Positions 32,390-39,770 of a stretch of DNA of 43,445 nucleotides are shown here, in pieces. The DNA comes from Paludibacteraceae bacterium (lineage in GTDB: Bacteria; Bacteroidota; Bacteroidia; Bacteroidales; Paludibacteraceae), in assembly GCA_905233935.1 (NCBI GenBank), contig CAJOFU010000024.1, forward strand, positions 1 to 43,445, read 5' to 3'. How positions within the stretch are numbered: the first letter of the stretch is position 1; every line of letters begins with the position of its first letter. A program made the position numbers and the translations under genes. The notes under the pieces were generated by a model, which ran no database searches, was not told where the DNA came from, and worked only from the letters and a program-made list of their open reading frames with translations.

Positions 32390-33276
32390 ATCAATATTCT
32401 TGTTTGTTTGCGGTATTCGGCATAGTCGGGTTTGTTGGCAAGTTGGCGTTTCTCCATCAGAGGGATGCTGATGCCGAGGAAGAGCGCGGTCATGACAATT
32501 GCGCCACAGATATACATGTCAAAGCCATTCAATGCAGCATACATAATCCAAATACCCCACCAAAATTGTATCTCGCCGAAGTAGTTCGGATGCCGACCGT
32601 GTTTCCAAAGTCCCACATTGCATACTTTACCGGGATTAGCGGCACGAAAATCATGACTCTGCTTGTCGGCAATGAGTTGGATAGTAGCCGATGCTATGCA
32701 TACAATAAAACCGAGGCATAGCAGGCAAACGGTTAGCGGGTTAGTGGTTAGTGGGTTAGGGGATTCGAACAGTTTGAGTCCGGGCAGCATGGCGGCAAAG
32801 ACCACCAATGTCGGCATCATGTTCAGACCGAAGAGATTGATAAGATGGAACACCAACGGATGTTGACTACGGTACTTGGTGTAGCGCCAGTCTTCATGCG
32901 CAATGCCTTTGAAGGTGATTGCCCAATTTCGCGTGAGACGCCATCCCCAATACCATGATGCAATCAGTAGCAGAATAACCGGCAGCGACCACACGCCGGT
33001 ATAGAATGCCCACAGCAGGAAAGCCACCGGCGGAAAGACGCTCCAATAGGGGTCATAGACAGATACATTCTCATAGAGCAAACCGAATGCCCAGACGACA
33101 ATTGTCGCCAGCACGTCGGCTAAGAATAAGCGGGTTAGTGGATTAGTGGTTAGTGGGTTAGTGGTTAGTGGGTTAGAGGCTAATGCTTCAAACAGCAGCC
33201 AACCGGCTACACCTGCGAGTGCATAGATAGCGGCTATCAGCGCCACACTACACCATTTGGGATAATCTCGTTTCAT
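32386..33276 (-). CDS. DUF1295 / steroid 5-alpha-reductase-like membrane protein
   Basis: The 296-residue protein has six or more membrane helices. The C-terminal motif GLWKHGRHPNYFGEIQFWWGIW is diagnostic of DUF1295, a family related to 3-oxo-5-alpha-steroid 4-dehydrogenases and to the ICMT fold of its partner gene. Two CTAACC octamer arrays are read in frame: NPLTTNPLTTNPLTR near residue 37, between the first helices, and NPLTTNPLT near residue 174. Both lie in loops. It has a good promoter 23 bases upstream of the ATG. The reaction catalysed is unknown. Confidence 0.88.
   Translation of the reverse strand: MKRDYPKWCSVALIAAIYALAGVAGWLLFEALASNPLTTNPLTTNPLTRLFLADVLATIVVWAFGLLYENVSVYDPYWSVFPPVAFLLWAFYTGVWSLPVILLLIASWYWGWRLTRNWAITFKGIAHEDWRYTKYRSQHPLVFHLINLFGLNMMPTLVVFAAMLPGLKLFESPNPLTTNPLTVCLLCLGFIVCIASATIQLIADKQSHDFRAANPGKVCNVGLWKHGRHPNYFGEIQFWWGIWIMYAALNGFDMYICGAIVMTALFLGISIPLMEKRQLANKPDYAEYRKQTRILI
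32731..32765 (-). repeat. In-frame CTAACCAC array (DUF1295 gene, second)
   Basis: Read on the minus strand: CTAACCCACTAACCACTAAC-type 8-base units, translated as NPLTTNPLT. The coding-sense orientation is the same as in the plus-strand genes. Confidence 0.82.
33129..33184 (-). repeat. In-frame CTAACCAC array (DUF1295 gene, first)
   Basis: Read on the minus strand: about six 8-base units, translated as NPLTTNPLTTNPLTR. This is the longest array of its family in the window. Confidence 0.85.
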
Positions 33277-33298
33277 TGTATTTGCGATAAACTGGCTG

Positions 33299-33330
33299 CA
33301 AAGTTACAAAAAAAATCCTATATATGCAAA
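33299..33330 (-). promoter_or_regulatory. Promoter of the DUF1295-ICMT operon
   Basis: Minus-strand -7 box TAACTTTG (33299-33306) and TTTG box (33327-33330) with an exact 20-base spacer; the ATG at 33276 is 23 bases downstream. Confidence 0.8.
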
Positions 33331-33364
33331 ATATATACGGGAAATTTTTGATTTTACGGCAAAT

Positions 33365-33658
33365 TTAATAATCTTCCTTGCGTTTGGGATTCATCGGGAA
33401 CCACCCTTTGCGTACCCGCTCACGCTGTTTGAACACCTCGTCGATGCTCCAGAACGATGAGAAAGCAAAGATGCCTAAGAAAATTGACAGATACGTGTTT
33501 TCAACGAATAATGAGCCTACTGCAGTCAGTAGTCCGACAATGAGAAACGCCCACCAAGACTTGACTCCCAAATAGTATTCCGCCTTAATCACCAGCGGAT
33601 GAAAGATACCTATACACAAGAACGCTCCCGCGCCCAAAAGAATTCCTTCGTAATTCAT
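33365..33658 (-). CDS. DUF4491 family membrane protein
   Basis: This 97-residue protein has three hydrophobic segments and the family pattern: MNYEGILLGAGAFLCIGIFHPLVIKAEY at the start and FWSIDEVFKQRERVRKGWFPMNPKR at the end. DUF4491 is a small Bacteroidetes/Firmicutes membrane family of unknown function. It stands between the outer membrane protein gene upstream and the DUF1295 gene downstream; the A/T-rich repeat TTCTTATTTTCTCATTTT fills the upstream gap. Confidence 0.88.
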   Translation of the reverse strand: MNYEGILLGAGAFLCIGIFHPLVIKAEYYLGVKSWWAFLIVGLLTAVGSLFVENTYLSIFLGIFAFSSFWSIDEVFKQRERVRKGWFPMNPKRKEDY

Positions 33659-33690
33659 AAAGCCATTTTCTTATTTTCTCATTTTCGTAT

Positions 33691-34341
33691 TTAGTGGCAG
33701 AACATGAATCCGAAATACAGGCGAGGACCGGTCGGCATGCACAGTTCGCGCTTATGGATTGCCAACATCCAGTCGAGGCGGAACGTGAGATGCACCTTGC
33801 GCGTCAGGCAATAATCGCAGCCGACGTATGGCGTGATATAGAAGAATGATTGTTTGTGGAAGGTGCTGTTCTGATCTTGTGCCCAGCTGTTCTGGTCGCC
33901 GTCCAGGATATACAGCCCCTTCATCGAACCGCCGCCGATTACGCCTCCAATATACGGCCAGGCTTTATCCAGCCGCCAGCAACAATCCGCCAACACACCA
34001 CCACAGCCCATTCGCACATAACTGCCGTTTTTGAGTACGTCCTTACAATCCGTAGTACCGCTTGTCATCGTACTTACGAAACCTTCAAAGCCCGTACGCA
34101 GATGTTTCCATAGATGTACGCGCAACGCACCACCGATACCAAACGTAGCTCCCTGCGGACTGCACAAACGTCCGTCCGGGGTCTTTGGCGCATTACCGTC
34201 ACGTCCGAACAGATAGCCTGTGTGCAGCATCATGCCGCCGGAAAAACCTTGATAGATCTTGTTTTTCTCGATGCCCTCACTCACCTGCGCAAGCATTCCG
34301 CTTGCCAATAAAAGACAAATAAAAAGTACCTTTGCACGCAT
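33691..34341 (-). CDS. Outer membrane beta-barrel protein
   Basis: The 216-residue protein has a signal peptide (MRAKVLFICLLLASGMLAQ). The mature part has alternating beta strands rich in glycine and aromatic residues (FGIGGALRVHLWKHLRTGFEGFV, WPYIGGVIGGGSMKG, FFYITPYVGCDY, HLTFRLDWMLAI) and ends with an aromatic-containing strand (PRLYFGFMFCH), the usual signature of an outer membrane barrel of 8 or more strands. The function is unknown. An in-frame N-terminal segment (MMLHTGYLFGRDGN) resembles the first strand. Several cysteines (CCW, YCLT) are unusual for a barrel. Confidence 0.75.
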   Translation of the reverse strand: MRAKVLFICLLLASGMLAQVSEGIEKNKIYQGFSGGMMLHTGYLFGRDGNAPKTPDGRLCSPQGATFGIGGALRVHLWKHLRTGFEGFVSTMTSGTTDCKDVLKNGSYVRMGCGGVLADCCWRLDKAWPYIGGVIGGGSMKGLYILDGDQNSWAQDQNSTFHKQSFFYITPYVGCDYCLTRKVHLTFRLDWMLAIHKRELCMPTGPRLYFGFMFCH

Positions 34342-34360
34342 AGTTTTATAATTGCGAGTG

Positions 34361-34368
34361 CAAAGATA
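34361..34368 (-). promoter_or_regulatory. -7 promoter element of the beta-barrel gene
   Basis: TATCTTTG on the minus strand, 20 bases upstream of the ATG at 34341. No clear -33 box is visible. Confidence 0.5.
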
Positions 34369-34390
34369 CTGCTTTTTTCTTAAACTTTGC

Positions 34391-34993
34391 TTAAGAAATT
34401 CTTAAGATTGGAATACGCAACTCCGTAATAGTACCGTTTATGTCCAAAGCAAGGGTAAAATGGTGTGTAGTCAGATGCGACGAAAGGCATAAGATTCCGT
34501 TTTGGGCAGTAGGTAACAGCATTTCGAGCGAAGCATCCAACCACTTACGCAGACTGTCAGAACTGATCGTCAGGGTGTTCACCCACGGCGTGAGTTGCAA
34601 CTGCACTGCCAAGCCGTGTGCTTTGAGTTCGTTCTCGTGAGCACGAAGCCAACCGTATGCAAGCAAGGATAGCGGCGACACATCCTCCGACGGACGCTCG
34701 GTATGCAGTATCAATCCTATTCCCCGAACAGTTTCTATCGGTTGCTTGGTTGACCAGCCTAACTTACGGCGCAAGGCATTGAGGTGCACGTCGATAGTGC
34801 CTGTATCATACTGAAAACGCGTTCCCCACACATGATCCAATATCTGCTCACGCGAGCAGATACGATTAGCATTCGCAGACAGGAACTCCAATAGTCCGTA
34901 CTCAAGACCTGTCAAGTGTACCGTCTCGCCGTCTTTGCGCACACTCCGCTGCTCGCGGTCAATCTCTATGTTGTCAACGATGGTGATGAACAT
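34391..34993 (-). CDS. OmpR/PhoB-type winged-helix protein with an atypical C-terminal domain
   Basis: The protein is 200 residues. Residues 1-97 are the effector half of an OmpR-family regulator (LTGLEYGLLEFLSANANRICSREQILDHVW, then GTIDVHLNALRRKLG, then RGIGLIL). There is no receiver domain in front of it, so it is not a standard response regulator. Residues ~105-200 (HENELKAHGLAVQLQL, then SLRKWLDASLEMLLPTAQNGILCL) faintly recall the ATPase domain of a histidine kinase, but the N-box asparagine and glycine-rich lid are not recognisable. It may be the fused remnant of a regulator-kinase pair, or a one-component regulator. DNA-binding target unknown. Confidence 0.8.
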   Translation of the reverse strand: MFITIVDNIEIDREQRSVRKDGETVHLTGLEYGLLEFLSANANRICSREQILDHVWGTRFQYDTGTIDVHLNALRRKLGWSTKQPIETVRGIGLILHTERPSEDVSPLSLLAYGWLRAHENELKAHGLAVQLQLTPWVNTLTISSDSLRKWLDASLEMLLPTAQNGILCLSSHLTTHHFTLALDINGTITELRIPILRIS

Positions 34994-35054
34994 AAGTCGT
35001 TTATTGTCATAATACTTGCTCTTTCATGTCATTAAACATTAAACGTTTCATGGG

Positions 35055-35603
35055 TTATTTCGCCAACTCGGCTACGATATTTGCCTCGAAGTCTTTCGGT
35101 TCAGCTACCGGTGCGAAGCGTTGAACGGTCTTTCCGTCCTTGGAAACGAGGAACTTGGTAAAGTTCCACAGGATGTCGCTCTCCTTCTCTACACTCTTGC
35201 TTATACCTTTGAGCATTACATGTGCCGCTTTGGCTTTGATGCCCTTGTATTCTTCCGTCGGAGCTTGCGCTTTGAGGTATTCGAATACGGGGTTGGCGTT
35301 GGCACCGTTGACGTCGGATTTAGCCATCAGCGGGAAGGTTACTCCGTGGTTCAGGCGGCAGAACTCTTCGATCTGCTCGTCGCTGCCCGGCTCTTGGTTA
35401 GCAAACTGGTCGCACGGGAAACCAAGGATCACGAAGCCCTGGTCTTTGTATTTCTTATATAATGCTTCCAAACCGTCATACTGCGGAGTGAAACCGCACT
35501 TGCTGGCGGTATTGACGATAAGAATCACTTGTCCTTTGTAATCTGCGAGGTTCACTTCTTTGCCTCTGTTGGAGAGGGTCGTAAAATCATAAATGGTTGT
35601 CAT
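35055..35603 (-). CDS. Glutathione peroxidase-family protein (thioredoxin-dependent type likely)
   Basis: The protein is 182 residues from the ATG at 35603, the normal size of the family. The active-site cysteine is C36 in NTASKCGFTPQY (the selenocysteine position of mammalian enzymes); a second cysteine is in GFPCDQFANQEPG, and WNFTKFLV supplies the catalytic tryptophan. It reduces peroxides; bacterial cysteine forms usually use thioredoxin. It lies downstream of an OhrR-type regulator gene and a 44-codon frame, so it is the probable effector of that regulon. An in-frame start at 35699 would add a lipobox-like LISSC segment, but that stretch overlaps the 44-codon gene in another frame. Confidence 0.9.
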   Translation of the reverse strand: MTTIYDFTTLSNRGKEVNLADYKGQVILIVNTASKCGFTPQYDGLEALYKKYKDQGFVILGFPCDQFANQEPGSDEQIEEFCRLNHGVTFPLMAKSDVNGANANPVFEYLKAQAPTEEYKGIKAKAAHVMLKGISKSVEKESDILWNFTKFLVSKDGKTVQRFAPVAEPKDFEANIVAELAK

Positions 35604-35616
35604 AGTTTCGTTTGTT

Positions 35617-35751
35617 TTAGTTGAACATGAACTTATCAGCACGATGCACGCTATCCAAAGCGTACGCCGAGAAAGCGAAGTGTTGCTTACTGTTGCCAAA
35701 CCATACAGCGCCCATATAGGCGAATGCTTTCAAAGCTTCCTGCTTGTTCAT
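35617..35751 (-). CDS. Small open reading frame (44 codons) between ohrR and the peroxidase
   Basis: The frame runs from ATG at 35751 to TAA at 35617 and encodes a 44-residue peptide (MNKQEALKAFAYMGAVWFGN then SKQHFAFSAYALDSVHRADK). It is tightly placed: 19 bases after the regulator gene and 13 before the peroxidase. The balanced composition and position argue that it is a real small protein of the unit. I do not recognise a family. An alternative is that this stretch is the N-terminal extension of the peroxidase in a different frame. Confidence 0.45.
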   Translation of the reverse strand: MNKQEALKAFAYMGAVWFGNSKQHFAFSAYALDSVHRADKFMFN

Positions 35752-35770
35752 AATTGTAAAAATTTGAGGG

Positions 35771-36220
35771 TTATTTATTTAGTTTTTTCAATTCTTCAAT
35801 CAGTTTGTCGAGCAGCGGAATCATTTGCAGGATTTCCGCCAATTCATCCTCTGAGGCCATCACCGCCTTGCTCATGCTTTCGGGTATATGTTCCGCTTGC
35901 TCGCGTAAGGCTTTCCCTTGTTCGGTGAGCGATACGATGCGCAGGCGCGTATCCTCTTTACCGCGTGTACGCGTGATGAGTCCGGCTTTCTCCATGCGTT
36001 GCAGCAACGGCGTCATCGTGTTCGTGTCGAGCATCAAACGTTTGCCGATGTCGCATACCGGTTGCTTATCCTGCTCCCATAGCACGAGCAACACCAAGTA
36101 CTGGGGATACGTGATACCTAACGGATCCAGATACGGGTGATATGCTCCCATCGTCAGCCGCGCCGCGGAGTATAGACGGAAACAAAGTTGGTTCTCTAAT
36201 TTCAGTTGCTCGTTATTCAT
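35771..36220 (-). CDS. ohrR: OhrR-type organic-peroxide-sensing MarR regulator
   Basis: The 149-residue product matches OhrR closely: LKLENQLCFRLYSAAR with the sensing cysteine C13, then LDPLGITYPQYLVLLVLWE, the winged-helix MLDTNTMTPLLQRMEKAGLI and the wing TRGKEDTRLRIVSLTE. OhrR represses its targets and releases DNA when the cysteine is oxidised by organic peroxides. The two ATCG-type palindromes around its own promoter (36256-36307) fit autoregulation, and the peroxidase gene downstream is the likely co-regulated target. No ohr gene is seen in the window. Confidence 0.88.
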   Translation of the reverse strand: MNNEQLKLENQLCFRLYSAARLTMGAYHPYLDPLGITYPQYLVLLVLWEQDKQPVCDIGKRLMLDTNTMTPLLQRMEKAGLITRTRGKEDTRLRIVSLTEQGKALREQAEHIPESMSKAVMASEDELAEILQMIPLLDKLIEELKKLNK

Positions 36221-36255
36221 TTTCTCATTTTTTTATTTACTCATTTATCCATTTA

Positions 36256-36307
36256 TGTCGTAAACGATGCAAAATTACAAAAAATAATTTAATATCGCAA
36301 ACGATAT
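36256..36307 (-). promoter_or_regulatory. Promoter and two OhrR-type operators of the ohrR-peroxidase unit
   Basis: Minus-strand boxes are TAATTTTG (36270-36277) and TTTG (36298-36301), spacer exactly 20. An operator-like palindrome ATATCG-caaa-CGATAT (36292-36307) covers the -33 box, and a second, TGTCGTAAACGATGC (36256-36270), lies just downstream of the -7 box. Both share the TCG(C/T)AAACGA core. Confidence 0.75.
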
Positions 36308-36320
36308 ATCTTTTTTCTGC

Positions 36321-36357
36321 AAAAAAGAATGCACTTTTTGGCGAAAATGCATTCTTT
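36321..36357 (-). terminator. Terminator of the GNAT gene
   Basis: A perfect 10-base inverted repeat (AAAGAATGCA at 36324-36333 with TGCATTCTTT at 36348-36357), 14-base loop, with a T-run downstream on the minus strand. It lies between the GNAT stop and the ohrR promoter. Confidence 0.72.
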
Positions 36358-36373
36358 AGTAAGCAAACGGGGG

Positions 36374-36850
36374 TTACAAAAGGATTTCCATGCCGGTTTT
36401 CTGTGGTTGCATACCCACGCTCTGATAGAAGTGCATAGCAGCATTGTTTCCTGCCCAGACGTTCAGGGTGATATTGTGGCAGCTAATTGATTGCGCATAG
36501 CGCTTGACGAACTCAAACAAGTCTTTGCCGATATGTCTGCCCCGAGCGCGTTCATCCACACAAATATCATCAATATACAGGGTCTTACAATCACACAGCA
36601 GTCGGTCACCTTTCACCTCGCTGATCTGACAGAAGGCATAGCCCAACACCTCACCGTCGTTGTACACAAAGATCGGTTTCGTGGTATCGCTGAGCATTGT
36701 TTTCAGTTCATGCTCGCTGTACTTCGTGGTGTTCGGTTTGAACAAGTCCGGTCGAAGTCGGTGATGCACCATATTCACTTGGTGCAGTAAGTCGATGATG
36801 CGGGGGATATCCGCTATCACTGCTTTTCTGATAGTTATCTCGTTATTCAT
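36374..36850 (-). CDS. GNAT-family N-acetyltransferase
   Basis: The 158-residue protein has the GNAT fold: the start ITIRKAVIADIPRIIDLLHQV, the central strand VLGYAFCQI, the acetyl-CoA-binding loop RARGRHIGKD (101-110) and the end ITLNVWAGNNAAMHFYQSVGM. It would transfer an acetyl group from acetyl-CoA to an amine; the acceptor is not predictable. The gene has its own terminator and lies between the pectate lyase gene and the ohrR unit, oriented with them. Confidence 0.92.
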   Translation of the reverse strand: MNNEITIRKAVIADIPRIIDLLHQVNMVHHRLRPDLFKPNTTKYSEHELKTMLSDTTKPIFVYNDGEVLGYAFCQISEVKGDRLLCDCKTLYIDDICVDERARGRHIGKDLFEFVKRYAQSISCHNITLNVWAGNNAAMHFYQSVGMQPQKTGMEILL

Positions 36851-36884
36851 TCTTATCGTATAATAGGATTTTTATATCGAGCCT

Positions 36885-38933
36885 TTATTTCCTAATCTCC
36901 AATCCGGTAATGGTATAGGCCTTATCCCCGTGGAGGATGAGGAGTTGACCGTTGCGGAGGATCTTATTGGAGATTGGAGATTGTAGATTGGATATTTCGT
37001 CGGTAGCGGAAGGCATTTCCTGTTTCAGCTCGTACGGGCCGAGGTCATGTGCCTTGCCTGAAGCGGGCGATGCGAGGAACGGGAAGTCGGCGATCAGTTG
37101 CGCCCAGTTAGGTATAACCAACTCCGGCACTTCGCCTCCCGCATCCACGAGTTTGCTGCCCGGCATCAGTCGTGCAAAACGACTCGGCATAGAGCCGTCA
37201 CCGCGTCGCGGAGCAATCGCATCATCTTCGCTGAGCGAGACATATTCGTCGCGCGAGAAACCGGTTACCAGATGGTTCGTCCAGCCGAGTTTGGACGGCG
37301 GAGTGACCACCGCGTTGTAGTCATCCGTACCGACACAGATCTCCTGCCGGCCGAAGCAGACATTGTTGTAATAGTAGGTGTTGGCATCCGAGCCGCCGGA
37401 CTCGAACATGTAATCATAACTATTGTCAAACGCAAGACAACCGACGAGCACATGTCCGCCCTTGTGGCTATTGCAGTCAAAGCCCTTGACCGAAGAACTG
37501 ATATCACATCCAAAAGCGATGCAGCGATAGGCGTAATGGATACCCTGGCTGCTACCGCCTGTGCCGTTGCCACCCAACTTGATACCATTCCCGTTGCCCG
37601 AGAATGAAGCGGAGGTGTCGAGGTATTCCTTCACCCACAGGTGATCCTCTTTATTACCCGACTCCCACGCCCAGCACTCGGCAAGAATAACGTCGTAATC
37701 CGTCTCAAACAGATCCCACGCGTCATCGGAGTTACGCCAAGCACGGCAACGGATAAAACGGTTTCCTTTGCCGTTATGCATCTTACATGCAAAACCGTCC
37801 GCGTCCGAACCGTAGTTGGCATCGCAGTCGCAGTTGTGATGACTGTCGCAGTCCACGATATCGTTGTACGCGCAATAGCTGCCGTCGTTCTTGCTTACGC
37901 CGGGGAACGTATCTGAGAACTTATGCCCGAAACCGAGTTGAATACCCGTGTCCAGATTGTAACTGAACTCGCATCGCTCGATACGGTTGTGCGAGCCTTC
38001 AAGTTTGATTCCATTGTCGGCAGCGTGCATGATATGCAAGCCGAACAGGATCCAGTAGTCACCCGTCAAGTGAATACCGCGGTCACCGACATTCTTAGGG
38101 CTGCGGTTGCAATCGAGCAACTGCTGCTCGAAATCGAAGACAGGCTTCTCGTTCTCATATGCCGAGATCACGATAGGTGCCTCGGCTGTACCTGACTGCT
38201 TGAGCCGGACGGTGAGTTTGCCGTCTGTGCCGCGCCATGACATCTTATAAACGCCTCCGCGGCAATAGATCACGTCTCCCGCTTGCGCAACCGTAATAGC
38301 TTTGCCGAGATTGAACCACGGCTTTTCAAATGAGCCGTCACCTGTCTCGTCATTGCCCGCAGGCGATAAATAGTACGTTGCGTGCGTTGCCGTATAGGTA
38401 GGTCTGGTGAACTCCGGATCGGGCTCTGCCGGCACGACTGTTCCCTGATCGCCCGAACCCGAGACATATTGCTTGAGTACCACATCATCGATGTAGGTAT
38501 TGTTCGTTCCGCTAAACCGCACCTGCACACTCTGAGTCGAATCCGTTCCCAACTTGCATGAGAAAGAGGAAAACGTCGAACTGGAAGGACTACTGACCGA
38601 ACTTACCTCAACCCATTCGCCTGAACCGATACGATAGGCGATATCAATCTGTTTTTTGCTGCCTCCGCTGCGATGTTTGAACTCAACCGAAGTCACACTG
38701 TCAAGTACCGGTGTGATGAGATATGCTCCGGTTTGACTGAACTTGAGCGATACCACATTATTCGATTTGTTGTACTGCAATCCGCCTCCGAATGTCCATG
38801 TTCCAGAGGGCAACTCAATCGATGTCTCGGATGTCCACGAACCGGAAGTAAGGGAATTGAAATCCTCTTTCAGATCAGCTCTTATGGCACTTGCACATAA
38901 GATAGCTGCAAAGAAAAAAAATAGTTTTCTCAT
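36885..38933 (-). CDS. Secreted right-handed beta-helix protein, PL9 pectate lyase-like
   Basis: The product is 682 residues. A signal peptide (1-19) is followed by a jelly-roll-like carbohydrate-binding module (~20-158) and a beta-helix domain (~185-640). The motif SDADGFACK (376-384) with K384, followed by CRAWRNSDDAWDLFE, matches the catalytic and calcium-binding region of family 9 pectate lyases, which cleave polygalacturonate by beta-elimination. The C-terminal tail (KILRNGQLLIL, then AYTITGLEIRK) is like sorting tails on secreted Bacteroidetes proteins (T9SS or a related system; inference). A GGAGATT array is read in frame (SNLQSPISN) just before this tail. Pectin degradation is likely, but no transporter or SusC/D pair is nearby. 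Confidence 0.86.
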   Translation of the reverse strand: MRKLFFFFAAILCASAIRADLKEDFNSLTSGSWTSETSIELPSGTWTFGGGLQYNKSNNVVSLKFSQTGAYLITPVLDSVTSVEFKHRSGGSKKQIDIAYRIGSGEWVEVSSVSSPSSSTFSSFSCKLGTDSTQSVQVRFSGTNNTYIDDVVLKQYVSGSGDQGTVVPAEPDPEFTRPTYTATHATYYLSPAGNDETGDGSFEKPWFNLGKAITVAQAGDVIYCRGGVYKMSWRGTDGKLTVRLKQSGTAEAPIVISAYENEKPVFDFEQQLLDCNRSPKNVGDRGIHLTGDYWILFGLHIMHAADNGIKLEGSHNRIERCEFSYNLDTGIQLGFGHKFSDTFPGVSKNDGSYCAYNDIVDCDSHHNCDCDANYGSDADGFACKMHNGKGNRFIRCRAWRNSDDAWDLFETDYDVILAECWAWESGNKEDHLWVKEYLDTSASFSGNGNGIKLGGNGTGGSSQGIHYAYRCIAFGCDISSSVKGFDCNSHKGGHVLVGCLAFDNSYDYMFESGGSDANTYYYNNVCFGRQEICVGTDDYNAVVTPPSKLGWTNHLVTGFSRDEYVSLSEDDAIAPRRGDGSMPSRFARLMPGSKLVDAGGEVPELVIPNWAQLIADFPFLASPASGKAHDLGPYELKQEMPSATDEISNLQSPISNKILRNGQLLILHGDKAYTITGLEIRK
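36966..36994 (-). repeat. In-frame GGAGATT heptamer array
   Basis: Four degenerate units, read on the minus strand as AATCTCC-type repeats and translated as SNLQSPISN, at the boundary between the beta-helix domain and the C-terminal tail of the lyase. Confidence 0.78.
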
Positions 38934-38959
38934 TACACTTTAAGTTATATTTCTTCTTG

Positions 38960-39283
38960 CTATAATTTCTTCTTGTTATATTTAGCTTTGACAATCTCGT
39001 AGGAGTTGCGAGTCAGGTCGCGTAGCAAATCGTCGGGTGCGATATGCAGGTCGATACCGATCCAATGGGCTTTGATGTAGTCAATCACCTGCGCTGCCTG
39101 GTCGTCCAAGGAAGTGAAGCGTGTATGTTTGGCTAACGTAAAGCCGTCCACTTCTGCGGCAATGATACGAAACCTGTCTTCCATCTGTTTGATCAGCGGA
39201 AGGAAGATCTCATACGACACACCCAAACCGGGAATGAGTAGGATTATCGGTGCTTTTTCTGTGCCAAAGATTTGGAAATTCAT
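38960..39283 (-). CDS. Chimeric gene: alpha/beta-hydrolase N-terminus joined to a YjbR/MmcQ C-terminus
   Basis: The 107-residue product appears to be two fragments. Residues 1-70 (IILLIPGLGVSYEIFLPLI, then HTRFTSLDDQAAQVIDYI) look like the start of an alpha/beta hydrolase up to the strand before the nucleophile, which is missing. Residues ~72-107 (IGIDLHIAPDDLLRDLTRNS, then YEIVKAKYNKKKL) match the C-terminal part of YjbR/MmcQ-type DNA-binding-fold proteins. The junction lies at the AHW in KAHWIGIDL, near base 39073. Neither half is complete, so the product is unlikely to keep either function. It overlaps the HIT gene by four bases (ATGA). Confidence 0.6.
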   Translation of the reverse strand: MNFQIFGTEKAPIILLIPGLGVSYEIFLPLIKQMEDRFRIIAAEVDGFTLAKHTRFTSLDDQAAQVIDYIKAHWIGIDLHIAPDDLLRDLTRNSYEIVKAKYNKKKL

Positions 39284-39711
39284 ATTCCGAGAGCTCGGCG
39301 CAGCGCTTTCACCATCTCGTCATATTCCGCCTCGGTCAGATAGACCTTACCGGGATTCATCTGGAAGGTACCGCCATAATCCGGACCGTCAACATATTTC
39401 GGAGCCAGATGGAAATGCAGGTGACTCAGTTTGTCGGAATATGCGCCGTAGTTGATCTTCTCCGGCTTGAACAGCTGCTGCATCGCACGTGTCACGTCCG
39501 CTACATCCGCCATGAACAGATTCCGCTGCTCGTCATCCAGTTCATTCAAGTCGTTCACATGTTTGTCGTACGCCACCAGGCAACGGCCATGATAGGTCTG
39601 CTCTTTGAACAGGAACGCACGCGACACGCGCATGTGACAAATCTCGATCATGAGATTGTGCAAGGTCTCATTGTTGGTGCAATAGAGACAATCTTTGGGG
39701 TCTGAATACAT
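39280..39711 (-). CDS. HIT-family nucleotide hydrolase/transferase
   Basis: The product is 143 residues from the ATG at 39711, where the conserved domain begins (YSDPKDCLYCTNNET, with a zinc-binding pair C8 and C11). The histidine triad is HLHFH with H97, H99 and H101. HIT proteins hydrolyse or transfer nucleotidyl groups from dinucleotides or nucleotide phosphoramidates. Longer in-frame starts exist upstream but extend into non-conserved sequence overlapping the next gene. It shares four bases with the chimeric gene and is 59 bases from the metallo-hydrolase gene. Confidence 0.92.
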   Translation of the reverse strand: MYSDPKDCLYCTNNETLHNLMIEICHMRVSRAFLFKEQTYHGRCLVAYDKHVNDLNELDDEQRNLFMADVADVTRAMQQLFKPEKINYGAYSDKLSHLHFHLAPKYVDGPDYGGTFQMNPGKVYLTEAEYDEMVKALRRALGI

Positions 39712-39770
39712 AATTCTATTGTTTTTATTTTGTGATTTCTGACATGGTTTTGCAGTAGGCAGGCCATGTG

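Noticed and set aside
35604..35699. Lipoprotein-type N-terminal extension of the glutathione peroxidase (LISSC)
   Set aside because: It would overlap the 44-codon frame, and family length fits the ATG at 35603; kept only as an alternative.
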